DNA of 62,151 bases from a virus. Positions 7,066-16,390 of this stretch are shown piece after piece (positions within the stretch are counted from its first letter, which is position 1; every line of letters starts with the position of its first letter). Position numbers and translations under genes: made by a program. A model generated the notes under the pieces. That model saw only the letters and a list, made by a program, of their open reading frames with translations, was not told where the DNA came from and made no database searches. The stretch is taken from positions 1 through 62,151 of the IMG/VR virus record IMGVR_UViG_3300008107_000088. One strand, written 5' to 3'.

Positions 7066-9374
7066 TCCAACAGCTTAAGATTCCACCTCAGATTCCTGAT
7101 GCCATAGTTGACACCACTGGAACGATTTTGTACAATCGTCCAGCTTCAAATGTCCTCTATGTCAATGGCACACTTGTGTCAGAAGGTTTAGTTGTTCCAA
7201 CAGGTGGTACTCTTGTTGAGACATCCACTCTGATAAACCCATATGGTCTTTTTGACTGGTATGATTATCAGAAGAGAGATTTGGAGCTGATTGGACGTGA
7301 CCACGCAGTGGCCGCAGCAGTGGTTACAGTGAGCTCTAATGCTGCCACAGTTTTTGGCACTCGTGTTGAGAGACCTCGTCAGTTAGGCATGACCTATCCA
7401 GTGCTACCTGACTCATCCGCAGATAGGTCCATAACAGTTAATCAATTTGGCACAGTTTCCTATGTGGTTCCTTCGTCTGTTCCCTATGATGAGGTGACAG
7501 CTGATAAAGATCTCTATGGCAGAGATCTTTTGCTACATGAAACTCTAGCCAGAACGTCCAATATTTTTGTCAACCCACCTGTGATCAGTGTTGATACCCA
7601 TGGCACGGCAGTGGGTAGTATCAATGATGTTTGGTCATTCGCAGACGGAAGTCCAGTCAATGAAGGTATCAACCCAGTTTTACGTTTAGACGTTGATCTG
7701 TTCTCAAAGCCGGATAAGACCTTGGCTTTTAATGACAACAGTCTTGGTGTCTATGTTGCCAACGTAGAAAACTTCTTAAAGAACCCGTTCATTACAGCTG
7801 AACAGCTGATAATTCAAGTAGTTTCTAGTGGCACTACAGGCCTAGAAGCAGAGTGGTATAGCCACGATCCCTCTCAAGACACGGCCCATACTCGTGTTTG
7901 GGTCGCTGAGCCAAGACTGACAGGAAGATACAAGATCGTTTACTACACTGACACTGGCTTGCTGAGGTGGTATCCTCCTAGTGCTAACACAATTCATATA
8001 CCACAACCTCAGCCTTTTGTAAATAACTCCACGGTTATTAGTGGACCTGGAACTGACCAAATCGATTTCGTAGTAAACACATTGGCCAAGCAAGACAGTG
8101 CATTTTACGCTCAAAAAGCTGGCCAACTAGTGTTAACTGAAGGACAGTCGAAATCTTCTCTTCTTTCCGGAGCCTACTGTGCGGCTATAGACCAAGGTGG
8201 TTTGGTGCAAAATGTTCAGTTGACACTAACCAACGCCATACGGCTCCAGTCCCTTCCTGCCATAACTGCGGGTGATGTCTATGTGGGCATGACAATCATA
8301 CCACAGTCTTACTATGAAGTGCTTGGATGCCAACTGAATGGCCTCACACCCACTCAAGACTCTGGTGGATTGTTCCCAGCTGCGGTATCTACCACGGCTG
8401 ACTACTCGTTTGAACTGTTGCCTGGAAACTATCAGTTTGAGGTCTCTTACACAAACTATGGCGGTGACACCCCTAATGATTTCCCTGTGCTGATCTCATT
8501 TGGTGGTTCCATAGTCAGCACATCTCCACTTGTTTTTGGAGCAGAGGGTTATCAAGATGGTGATGTTGTCAAGAAAACATTCAATCTTTTAGCCACTGGC
8601 ACAAATGCCCAACTGTCTATTTCGTGGACGGGCCCAGCAGCTTCCACATCACAGCTAAAAGTGCTTGACATTCGTTTTGTATCGTCTGATGTGACTCCAC
8701 TGTCCATCAAGATGAATGCAGCATTGATGAATGGAAACACAGAAGTGGGATCGGCCTTGTTTGAGTGTAATGGACTCAGAAATAGACCCGATGTAGCTGT
8801 GTTCAAGTTTAGTCCAGGGTCTACAGTTTCTAATCCTTCTATCCTTGTAAATCTCGTACAGAATTCAAATCTTCCAGCTCTCGCAATCAACCAAGTACAG
8901 CTTGGAAGAAGCAAGAATCTGGCTCTATCACAGAATGTTCACGGCCTTGGAAACTATCCATGGTCTATGCTTAACAGGGCTTTCAATAGCGTTGTGGATT
9001 CTTTCAATGCTATTGCCGACTATCAAGACCCAAGAATAGAAGTGTCTTCAACGTTGTATCAGTGGAATAGGTCTTCAACGCAAAATTGGATTTCACAGTT
9101 GGAGACCCAAGAAACGCGATTCAACCTCGCTTTTAGGCCTGCGGGTCCCCTTGATGTTGGAAACCCTGCTATTATTCCAAATGGTCTTCAGTACCTTACA
9201 TCTGGCACGCTTGGACTAAGTGATGGGTCTGTCCTTTCTCTTTCTGAGATAACCAGCCCACAATTGCTGTCTGCCACAGCATGGATGTTGACGCAAGGTT
9301 TCTACGTGGCAACTGACGCATTTCTTGGAATTGGCCCAGAAATAATGCCACCGACCAGCAGTGGCACAATATAA
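7062..9374 (+). CDS. Large baseplate/tail structural protein, 770 aa
   Basis: Largest protein of this structural group. Long beta-rich sequence with many aromatic-Asp/Asn turns, low Lys content and no transmembrane segment or enzyme motif. An N-terminal region (about 1-260) and a middle jelly-roll-like region (about 420-560, LLPGNYQFEVSYTNYGGD) appear distinct; the last 150 residues are more helical. Likely a baseplate wedge or fibre-type protein by its position behind gp53-like, but no homologue is recognised. It ends 2 bp from the convergent helicase gene, with no hairpin terminator between them. Confidence 0.55.
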   Translation: MIQQLKIPPQIPDAIVDTTGTILYNRPASNVLYVNGTLVSEGLVVPTGGTLVETSTLINPYGLFDWYDYQKRDLELIGRDHAVAAAVVTVSSNAATVFGTRVERPRQLGMTYPVLPDSSADRSITVNQFGTVSYVVPSSVPYDEVTADKDLYGRDLLLHETLARTSNIFVNPPVISVDTHGTAVGSINDVWSFADGSPVNEGINPVLRLDVDLFSKPDKTLAFNDNSLGVYVANVENFLKNPFITAEQLIIQVVSSGTTGLEAEWYSHDPSQDTAHTRVWVAEPRLTGRYKIVYYTDTGLLRWYPPSANTIHIPQPQPFVNNSTVISGPGTDQIDFVVNTLAKQDSAFYAQKAGQLVLTEGQSKSSLLSGAYCAAIDQGGLVQNVQLTLTNAIRLQSLPAITAGDVYVGMTIIPQSYYEVLGCQLNGLTPTQDSGGLFPAAVSTTADYSFELLPGNYQFEVSYTNYGGDTPNDFPVLISFGGSIVSTSPLVFGAEGYQDGDVVKKTFNLLATGTNAQLSISWTGPAASTSQLKVLDIRFVSSDVTPLSIKMNAALMNGNTEVGSALFECNGLRNRPDVAVFKFSPGSTVSNPSILVNLVQNSNLPALAINQVQLGRSKNLALSQNVHGLGNYPWSMLNRAFNSVVDSFNAIADYQDPRIEVSSTLYQWNRSSTQNWISQLETQETRFNLAFRPAGPLDVGNPAIIPNGLQYLTSGTLGLSDGSVLSLSEITSPQLLSATAWMLTQGFYVATDAFLGIGPEIMPPTSSGTI

Positions 9375-9376
9375 GC

Positions 9377-10957
9377 CTAACGCCTAATCATAGCTGACAA
9401 CCACCACTTTGGGAAGAGGTTAGAGTTGTAGTCTAGCAGTCTGTTGATATCAGAGTCCATGATGTAGGTGGTACCCTTATCGGTCTCTGATCTGACAATT
9501 CGTCCACAAGCTTGGACTATGGTCTTGATGGTTTCCATCTTGTACCAGTTGTCATCCACGTCCTTTCGTTTGCATGTGTGCTTGTCTCCCATATTTGGGA
9601 ATGGCACTTTAGCAATGATCTGCCACTCAGCCAATGTGCCAGCAAAGTCAAAACCCTCCGTCATGGATGGGCTGATTATCACTGTGGGCATCTTTGAGTT
9701 TGCGTGGTCATTGAATGCCTGCTCTCTTTCTTCGGCACTCTTGGGATAGATGATACGATTGCTATGTGCAGTATCATTCAAAGCATCATATAAGGCTTGA
9801 CCAACTTTGTACGAGTTGCAGTGTATGAGTCCCTTCTTGTCATGGAATTTGTCCATGATTCGAATGGTGTATTTTATCAAGACTGGCAAAGTGGCATCAA
9901 TGTTTCTCATGCTCATCGACCCTACAGAGGCGATGTGGATTGGTCGATTTTCCACTGGAAATGTTGAGCCAAGACCAATCCATGCAACGTCATTAGGATC
10001 CAAACCTAATGACTGACAGTAGGTGATTTTGTCGCCTGGGAAAGCTGACATGTGCAAGATTACATCAGAGTCTCCAAAGAGTGATGATGTGAACTCATGG
10101 GCATAGAGTGGCCTGGCGATGTACTGCTTACCTTTGATCTTCTGGTCTTCTTGACTCCAAAACACCCAATCCTGTGGATTGGCATTCATTGAATCCAGAG
10201 CCCTACATAGCTTTTGAAGCTGCATGGCCAGCTTCATAGCCTTATTGATGTCCTCAACTGCTTCACTGCTGTGGGCCACACTGGCCATGTTTTCAGCTTT
10301 TTCTTTTAGACGGGGTTTATACACGTTGTTACACCACAAAATGAAATGATTTATGCTAGAAAATTCAGGGATCCTGTCCAATACTTCAACATCATCCATC
10401 TGTTCTTGGCCAACTGTAATGTCAAAGAATCTAACAAGAAGACGTTCGATGTTGTGACACTCGTCCAGCACCATAACTCTTCTAGTGGGCATCTTGCCCA
10501 CGTTCAACTTCTCGGTGATAAAGTAGGAATAGTTAGTAACTCCAATGGTAGATGTCAAGAATTTTTCTTTGAGTGGATTGTACTTTGTGCATCCGCCACA
10601 CTTGTTCTTTGTACGACCAATCTCACAATTCTTAAATCTGGGTTCATCACACTCATAGGCCGCGGCTGACTTGAGTGACGCACACCCGAACTGTGGATGC
10701 TTTACGAAGTCTTTCTCAAGCTGATCTTGTAGCATCTTTTGAGTTACCAGATAGTATCCTCCTGGCTCACCTCTCAGACTTGATGCATTTTGACTGGCTG
10801 CCCATAGGCACAAAGTGGCACCAATGGCTGTTTTACCCGTTCCAGTGGGAGCCGAAACAACAATGTGCTTGTACCCGCGTTCTATTGCAGCTTGGATGAA
10901 CTGAACGGCTTTGACTTGTTTTTCTCTGGGTTTAGACAGAGGGAAAAAGTCAAGCAT
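9377..10957 (-). CDS. XPD/DinG-like superfamily 2 DNA helicase with Fe-S cysteines
   Basis: 526 aa from ATG 10957 (ATG 10975 would add 6 residues). SF2 motifs: P-loop SAPTGTGKT at 35-43, DECH box at 165-168, PSMTEGFDFAG, and QACGRIVR (motif VI) near the C-terminus. Between motifs I and II are Cys 92, 103, 111, 120 and 123, the region that holds the 4Fe-4S cluster in XPD and DinG. Such enzymes are 5'-3' helicases that unwind forks, D-loops or R-loops. A recombination or repair role is likely given UvsX, RuvC-like and gp46-like genes in the window. It is alone on the minus strand, divergent from the next gene by 22 bp. Confidence 0.88.
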   Translation of the reverse strand: MLDFFPLSKPREKQVKAVQFIQAAIERGYKHIVVSAPTGTGKTAIGATLCLWAASQNASSLRGEPGGYYLVTQKMLQDQLEKDFVKHPQFGCASLKSAAAYECDEPRFKNCEIGRTKNKCGGCTKYNPLKEKFLTSTIGVTNYSYFITEKLNVGKMPTRRVMVLDECHNIERLLVRFFDITVGQEQMDDVEVLDRIPEFSSINHFILWCNNVYKPRLKEKAENMASVAHSSEAVEDINKAMKLAMQLQKLCRALDSMNANPQDWVFWSQEDQKIKGKQYIARPLYAHEFTSSLFGDSDVILHMSAFPGDKITYCQSLGLDPNDVAWIGLGSTFPVENRPIHIASVGSMSMRNIDATLPVLIKYTIRIMDKFHDKKGLIHCNSYKVGQALYDALNDTAHSNRIIYPKSAEEREQAFNDHANSKMPTVIISPSMTEGFDFAGTLAEWQIIAKVPFPNMGDKHTCKRKDVDDNWYKMETIKTIVQACGRIVRSETDKGTTYIMDSDINRLLDYNSNLFPKWWLSAMIRR

Positions 10958-10979
10958 GGTTGTAGTAGTTACCATAGAA

Positions 10980-11642
10980 ATGAAAGACCTTAAGGCTTTA
11001 ATCAACTATCTGTACGATGCTCAGGAGGACAACGATTTTCGTGATGATCTCCTTAATTTAGCTGAGCAAATCAAGACGGAGAACAGGATAGAAGTTAAAA
11101 AAGGACCCTTAAATAAGGCCCTTTCTGCCATCGGTGTCAGTGTGCCAGATGACAAGCTTGTGCCTGAGTATGCGTCTGTGGTTGCTCATTTTGATTCTGC
11201 TAAAGATTACCAGGCTGCTGTAAACAGCCTCGAGTCTCCAGATGGAATGGAAAAGTTGGCCGAACTTGGCTGGGTGATGAATATCTGTGGAGATTCTGAT
11301 CCAAACCAGACAGATTATCGCATCAGATTCCTTGAGCTAGATCTCCACGATGGCCCTCTTAAGAATGACCAGAAGGATGTCAACCTCGACAAGATGATGA
11401 GAGATGTGGCTGACACCTTCAGCCACGATGAGGAAGACCCCAAGAGAAAACTACAGGCCAAGGAGACCAATGAGTCCATCATAAAGGCTGAGAATCTAAT
11501 CAAGATGGTCTTGGAGTGCGAGGACGAGGTCAGAGCCTTAAAGAGGCTTGAAACCTCAGAAATTGTAAAAAGAATGAAAGCCAAGGGTTACAAAGTTGAT
11601 GCTGCGAAGGTCAATGACATCCTTGGTCGTTCTTCCAAATAA
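10980..11642 (+). CDS. Hypothetical helical protein, 220 aa
   Basis: Start taken at ATG 10980 (MKDLKALINYLYDAQ); the frame extends upstream to 10911 but that part overlaps the divergent helicase. Highly charged, predicted all-helical; residues about 145-200 (KRKLQAKETNESIIKAENLI) could form a coiled coil. No family recognised. First gene of the plus-strand run to 16777 that contains the proteins with capsid-targeting-like N-termini; it does not carry that peptide itself. Confidence 0.55.
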   Translation: MKDLKALINYLYDAQEDNDFRDDLLNLAEQIKTENRIEVKKGPLNKALSAIGVSVPDDKLVPEYASVVAHFDSAKDYQAAVNSLESPDGMEKLAELGWVMNICGDSDPNQTDYRIRFLELDLHDGPLKNDQKDVNLDKMMRDVADTFSHDEEDPKRKLQAKETNESIIKAENLIKMVLECEDEVRALKRLETSEIVKRMKAKGYKVDAAKVNDILGRSSK

Positions 11643-11643
11643 C

Positions 11644-12183
11644 ATGAGAGACTACGACTCAATTGCCTATCTTTCTGAATCTGTACGAGACAACCATCTT
11701 GTAGAAGTCTATTCTGGAGAAGGCATTGTTGGTTGGCACGGCAACATAGAGCGTCAACTTGACAGAATGCTCACAACATATGAGGCGGCCAGAAACCGTC
11801 CATATACTGACAAGCTGTCCACATATCTGAAGATATGGAGAGGCAATCCTCTGTCTGGGTCCATCAACATTGAAGATGTCAATACGCTGGCCAGCGGAGC
11901 AGAGGTTCTGGCTGTCGATAACTGGAACCTAAAGGACTACTTCTCAAACCTAAGAGACCAGCTGAACAAGCTTAAGGCCTCAGAGGAAGAGTTGCCGAGA
12001 TCTGCTGCTGGTATTCAACCGGGTCCAACACCTCGCATGGGTTCAATTGGTAAGGAGCTTACTTCAGACTTTGGTGCTGATGCTGACAAATTGGCCACAC
12101 CCCCAGCTGAACAGCTTCCACCGACCCCTGGAAGTACAACACCCCAGCCCGCCACGCCACTTACCCCTACTAGAAAACCTTAA
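11644..12183 (+). CDS. Hypothetical protein, 179 aa, Pro-rich tail
   Basis: ATG 11644 lies 1 bp after the stop of the previous gene. The N-terminal 120 residues look folded and helical; the C-terminal 60 are Pro/Thr/Ala-rich and probably disordered. An L-S-E tripeptide occurs at residues 10-12, which could be a prohead protease site, but the residues before it are not basic as in the clearer examples at 12183 and 15000. Function unknown; a head-internal protein is possible from the neighbourhood. Confidence 0.5.
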   Translation: MRDYDSIAYLSESVRDNHLVEVYSGEGIVGWHGNIERQLDRMLTTYEAARNRPYTDKLSTYLKIWRGNPLSGSINIEDVNTLASGAEVLAVDNWNLKDYFSNLRDQLNKLKASEEELPRSAAGIQPGPTPRMGSIGKELTSDFGADADKLATPPAEQLPPTPGSTTPQPATPLTPTRKP

Positions 12184-12698
12184 TGAAAACGTCACAGATA
12201 GCCAAGAAGATTCTCGAGGTACGCAAGCGTCCATCACCATTTATCATGAATGGTGAGTTGATTCTTTTACTTGGCCCAGATGGCTTCCAGGAAGCCCTGA
12301 ATCGTCGCTGGCTCATCCAAGACAGTGACAACGGTGCAATGCTCATAACTCCTCTTGAAGCGTTTATTGAGCAAATGAGAACGCTGGCTGAGGAGGATGA
12401 CTCAGACTATGAGCCAGGTGTGGGCGACTCAGTCGTTGTGGCTTCTGATGGTGCAACCTACACAGCCACTGTTCAGTCAAAAGAGGGCGAAGATTACAAG
12501 CTTAGCTTTCCTCCTGGCAAAGGACCTAGCAGAGCTGAAACCTCTTACAAGAAGAATCAGCTTAGAAAGTTTGCCCAACCTGAGCAGAAGATTCAACCAG
12601 GCTCAGTGCCAGTGAAACAAAAGCCTGCCTCTGGTCCAACAGTTCCTTACAACCCTGGACCGGGTATGAACCAGACGATTAGACAAATACCTCAATGA
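12183..12698 (+). CDS. Putative head-internal protein with capsid-targeting-like N-terminus
   Basis: 171 aa; starts in a TAATG overlap. The N-terminus MKTSQIAKKILEVRK is a short basic amphipathic helix with I-L-E at 10-12, like the T4 capsid targeting sequence cleaved after [I/L]-x-E by the gp21 protease (a gp21-like protease is at 37660). Residues about 77-120 (GVGDSVVVASDGATYTATV...) resemble an SH3/Tudor-like barrel, and the C-terminus is Pro/Gln-rich. Inference: packed into the prohead and processed. No enzyme motif seen. Confidence 0.6.
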   Translation: MKTSQIAKKILEVRKRPSPFIMNGELILLLGPDGFQEALNRRWLIQDSDNGAMLITPLEAFIEQMRTLAEEDDSDYEPGVGDSVVVASDGATYTATVQSKEGEDYKLSFPPGKGPSRAETSYKKNQLRKFAQPEQKIQPGSVPVKQKPASGPTVPYNPGPGMNQTIRQIPQ

Positions 12699-13360
12699 CC
12701 ATCGAGGAAATCTCTTCGACACTGAACAAAGTCCTCGAAAACGCGGGCTACAAGCCTGTTCGCGTTGTCATTGAGACTAACTCAGCGACTGGTCGTGATG
12801 TCAGTATTACCTTTGATGGCCAGTCACTGCTGGTTCACATCTACCCAGTCCTCATCAAGAAGACATCTTTTGAGGCTATTAAGGCCATACTATTCGAGCT
12901 GGGTGACTTCCTGCTTGGCCAGTGTGGCGAGCACTCACAAGATCTCTGGGAGAAACGTCTTGTAAAAGCAAGACTTGACCAGGTAAACTTGTTCCAAGGT
13001 AAGCTTTCAAGTGGTGAGTACCCATCATTCCAAGCGATTGTTCAGTCCATTGAACGAGCAACAGATCGGTTGGTTGCCATTCACTTATCAAATGGCCTGC
13101 TGTCCAATGGTCAGACGGTCGTATCATCTAAAAACATAAACGTTTTGCAGTGGGGAACCACATCAGAGTTTGCCACAGGCCAGAAACCTTACAGCCTGAT
13201 ACCACTGGTTTCTGTCTACGCACCCGCTGATGTCTATCAGCACTTCAACGCAGCTTTTGCTGATTGTATTTTATCTGGACTTAGTAGTGTTGCAGAGACA
13301 TCTGTGCGAACGGCTTACATGTCTTTGGTGCACAAAGTAACTGAAGCTTTTAGAAAATGA
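12695..13360 (+). CDS. Hypothetical protein, 221 aa
   Basis: Overlaps both neighbours by 4 bp. Mixed alpha/beta sequence with balanced composition, so probably a folded globular domain. No motif or family recognised. Its place between two putative head-internal proteins suggests a virion or assembly role, which is inference only. Confidence 0.5.
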   Translation: MTIEEISSTLNKVLENAGYKPVRVVIETNSATGRDVSITFDGQSLLVHIYPVLIKKTSFEAIKAILFELGDFLLGQCGEHSQDLWEKRLVKARLDQVNLFQGKLSSGEYPSFQAIVQSIERATDRLVAIHLSNGLLSNGQTVVSSKNINVLQWGTTSEFATGQKPYSLIPLVSVYAPADVYQHFNAAFADCILSGLSSVAETSVRTAYMSLVHKVTEAFRK

Positions 13361-14997
13361 CAACTTGGGAATACATCATTGATGGCATTTTGGCTGGTAC
13401 ATCAGCCAAAATGCTGATTGAGCAGCTTAGCCAACTCAAGTCTGATAGAGCTCGTGGCTTAGCCAAGAGAACAGGCCTACCAATTGAGCAGATGACAGCC
13501 ATAGCTGAGATTGACCCAACAGCTAATGGATCCTACATGGATTGGTTGGCCAAGATTGTAAAGAATGCGGGTGGCAATCTCCCTGCGGAGCCTGATCAAA
13601 TCAGAAGTGCGATCGTTGGCTTTGAAGCTGCGAAGAAGATTCCAGCTTTCCAAGGAAACAAAAACATCCTTCAGTATCCAACATTTGATGCTTTAGCTGA
13701 TGTAGTAAATCAGTCTCAAAACCTAGCTTCAAATGCCAAGAAAGAGGCTGAAGTTAAGAAGCTTTTTGCTGAGATTGACAAGCGTTTCCCACTGAGGTTG
13801 ATCGATCCTACAACAGGCCAACTGGGCAATAAACCTGTGTTGAAGTCTGGTTATTTCCCGTGGTTGATGGGCTTGATCAAGAAGGACGACATTATTCTGC
13901 CAGAGGATAGCGCTCAGATCTTGGATGCAATCACCAAGTTTGAGGCCAAGCGTCAAGATGCAAACTTCACCGGTGCCAAGAGCATCGAGAGATACCCGAC
14001 CCTTGCATCACTGATCAGTGCCGTTACACGTGGTGAAAAAGGTGAGGAAGTCACCAAGTCTCGTGATCGTCTACCCGATGAGCCTGGAATCAAGTTTGTT
14101 TCAGCCACTGAGAAGTATGGTCACTACTATGATCTCTATGCAGTGACCACACCTGATCAAGCTTCCAAGAATTTTAACCCAGCTGGCATGGGAAGAAAGT
14201 CTGATGGTGGTCAGTTCCGTGGCTGGTGCGTTAAAGACCCTAATTTCTTCAAGAACACCTACCACATGGGTCCAGAAAACCCTGCCTACATGTTTAGAAA
14301 GGATGGCATTCCCTACGCCCTTTCAGACATCAGATCAGGCAGTGTAAAAGACCGTGATGACAATGATGCCAATGCTGCCCTATCAGTAGAGTTGCTTGGC
14401 CTTGAAATGCCAGATAAGCTGAGAAAAGCTATCATCAACAAGAACCCTTGGACCAGAAGCCACGCTGACTTGATTGAGAAGGAAGGCATTGATCAAGCTG
14501 TAACGACTATCTTCAAGAAAGCTGCAGGTGAGTTTGGTGGCTCCAGCACGGCTGCACAGTTGGCTGCTAAAGATGCCATCGAGTTCATGAAAAACTTCGG
14601 TTGGAAATATCCAACTCAAGAGGCTCTTTCATACATCTACTCTAACCCATGGTTGGCAATGGGTTATGCTGCTCGATCCATTAAAGATTGGGTGCCTGAT
14701 CTCCATCCTATCATTGAGCAAACTCCTGCTGCTTTGGCTGCCTACTATAGCATCATGGTTAAGGAGCTGAAGAAGGATCCAAGCGGTTTCCCAGACTACA
14801 AGCAGAAGGCTTTTGAATGGGCCTCAAAAGGTAATGGACAATCAGAGGATGGCATCATGTGCTATCTGCCTCTGGCCATGTATGTTCGTAACACTGGAGA
14901 CACCAGTGGTATTACCCCTGAGCTAACCCAGCGCATCAAGAAGGATGCTCCAATTGTCTGGAACTTTATCTCAAAGTCGATGGAACAAAACGCCTAA
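13357..14997 (+). CDS. Two-repeat protein with W-C domain, 546 aa
   Basis: Contains two diverged copies of a repeat of about 90 residues: residues about 45-125 and 130-222 share DPT.(N)G.Y..WL..(I/L)(V/I)K, then LP.(D/E)..QI..AI..FE, and YPT...L...V. A following domain (about 230-345) contains GQFRGWCVKDPNFFKNTYHMG and AYMFRKDGIPYALSDIRSG, a W-C...Y...F..DG pattern similar to a domain found in large phage proteins without known function. The C-terminal 150 residues are helical. No capsid-targeting peptide. Could be a large head-internal or ejected protein, or an enzyme of unknown activity. Confidence 0.55.
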   Translation: MTTWEYIIDGILAGTSAKMLIEQLSQLKSDRARGLAKRTGLPIEQMTAIAEIDPTANGSYMDWLAKIVKNAGGNLPAEPDQIRSAIVGFEAAKKIPAFQGNKNILQYPTFDALADVVNQSQNLASNAKKEAEVKKLFAEIDKRFPLRLIDPTTGQLGNKPVLKSGYFPWLMGLIKKDDIILPEDSAQILDAITKFEAKRQDANFTGAKSIERYPTLASLISAVTRGEKGEEVTKSRDRLPDEPGIKFVSATEKYGHYYDLYAVTTPDQASKNFNPAGMGRKSDGGQFRGWCVKDPNFFKNTYHMGPENPAYMFRKDGIPYALSDIRSGSVKDRDDNDANAALSVELLGLEMPDKLRKAIINKNPWTRSHADLIEKEGIDQAVTTIFKKAAGEFGGSSTAAQLAAKDAIEFMKNFGWKYPTQEALSYIYSNPWLAMGYAARSIKDWVPDLHPIIEQTPAALAAYYSIMVKELKKDPSGFPDYKQKAFEWASKGNGQSEDGIMCYLPLAMYVRNTGDTSGITPELTQRIKKDAPIVWNFISKSMEQNA

Positions 14998-14999
14998 CA

Positions 15000-15239
15000 A
15001 TGAACGCCAAGCAAATTATCTCTCGAATCCTCAATGAGGCTCCAGCGGCCCCAGTTGAGGAGCCTGTGACTAAGCCAGCGACTAAGCCGATGCCCGGACC
15101 AGCCAGGCCTGAGACTAAGCCACAGCGCAAGCACCCCAATCCTTTCAGAGGACCACAGCGTGGACCCAAGCCAGCACCCAAGGCCATTGAGGTCGAAACT
15201 GGAACCACAGCTCCAGGCGTCTGGCCTGGTTTGAGCTAA
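15000..15239 (+). CDS. Small Pro-rich protein with capsid-targeting-like N-terminus
   Basis: 79 aa. Residues 1-14, MNAKQIISRILNEA, form a basic amphipathic helix with L-N-E at 11-13. The rest is almost pure Pro/Lys/Arg/Ala low-complexity sequence (pI strongly basic), suitable for binding DNA inside the head. This is the clearest T4 internal-protein-like architecture in the window: targeting peptide, protease site, basic cargo. The next gene starts in a TAATG overlap. Confidence 0.6.
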   Translation: MNAKQIISRILNEAPAAPVEEPVTKPATKPMPGPARPETKPQRKHPNPFRGPQRGPKPAPKAIEVETGTTAPGVWPGLS

Positions 15240-16387
15240 TGAAAAAAGCCAAAACACTAGTTGAGATGGCCATGGATCCAGGTGAGGGTGGCCATCTTAT
15301 CAACCCACAGAAGCGACAGAAGATTGACACCCGTCAAACTCCACTGTCAACTAATCCAGCTTTTCCAGAGGGCGAGTATGGTGAGAAGGCCGCCACACAA
15401 GCCTATGGAAAGGTTTTGCAGGGTGTAAGTCGTTCCATGGGTCGAGATGTAAGAAGTCTCAGACCACACGAGATTATGAACACTCTTATGAACACAGTTC
15501 AAACTGTCGTTCAAAAGGAGGAAGACTATCGATCAGAGCTTGAGGAGTTGGCCGTGGCCATTGTCCTTGATCTGCCTGAGTTCAAGGATGCTCGTGAGGC
15601 CTACATCGACGGCAAGTTGAGAATCAATGCTCGACTCATGCCTGAGATGCCTGAGGAGATGAATGCCCAAAACATGGACAACATCGATCCAGAGGAGCCT
15701 AGTGATGAGGAGGTCTCTGACTTGGGCTTGGATGTTCCTGAGATAAAAGCTCAGTTTGATCAAGAGGTCAACAAGCGTAAGTTCATCAACTTTCTAATTC
15801 AGGGAGCTGCGGTCAACAAGACGCATGCTTACCACCTTGCGGCCGAAAGACTGAATGAGATAGACCCGGATCTCATAAAGCTGTATGGCAAGATGACAGC
15901 TTTGGGTGACTTGTCCTACTGGATGAAACCAGAGGACGTTTTTGGTGGAAAGCATGGTGGCCAAGAGTCCATCGGGGTTGAGCAGGATGACGATGGTGAG
16001 GACGTCTACACCATCAATGCCACAGCCATAAACTTCCCCTTGCTCATTCATGAGCTTGCTAAGGGACTCTACGAGGTGGTATTTCACAACGTCATTGAGG
16101 ACCCAAGTGTTAGAGCCAGAGTCTATAAAGACGCTGACACCTTGAGCCAGGAGGAGTGGGGTATCATGAAGGGACCGGCAGTCTGGATGCACTTCAATCA
16201 CTTGGTCAACAAGATTGATGCGGCTGAATACATCCCACGCATTCTCAACCACATCACTTCACTTTCGGCTGATGAGTTCGCTGGAGTCGTACGTAGTATT
16301 TTCAGCGAGACACCTGAGGGTCTACAGTATCTCAAAAATTTAGTGGACGAGATCAAAGCTGAAGATGAATCCCAGAGTGAAGAATGA
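15239..16387 (+). CDS. Hypothetical protein, 382 aa, possible head-internal protein
   Basis: Starts MKKAKTLVEMA, again basic with an L-V-E tripeptide at 7-9. Mostly helical; an acidic stretch (about 130-160, PEMPEEMNAQNMDNIDPEEPSDEE region split by Asn/Met) separates two helical domains. The segment INFPLLIHELAKGLYEVVF in the C-terminal half is strongly patterned and probably conserved in related phages, but no function is recognised. TAATG-coupled to the previous gene; the 3' neighbour has the same kind of N-terminus. Confidence 0.55.
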   Translation: MKKAKTLVEMAMDPGEGGHLINPQKRQKIDTRQTPLSTNPAFPEGEYGEKAATQAYGKVLQGVSRSMGRDVRSLRPHEIMNTLMNTVQTVVQKEEDYRSELEELAVAIVLDLPEFKDAREAYIDGKLRINARLMPEMPEEMNAQNMDNIDPEEPSDEEVSDLGLDVPEIKAQFDQEVNKRKFINFLIQGAAVNKTHAYHLAAERLNEIDPDLIKLYGKMTALGDLSYWMKPEDVFGGKHGGQESIGVEQDDDGEDVYTINATAINFPLLIHELAKGLYEVVFHNVIEDPSVRARVYKDADTLSQEEWGIMKGPAVWMHFNHLVNKIDAAEYIPRILNHITSLSADEFAGVVRSIFSETPEGLQYLKNLVDEIKAEDESQSEE

Positions 16388-16390
16388 TCT

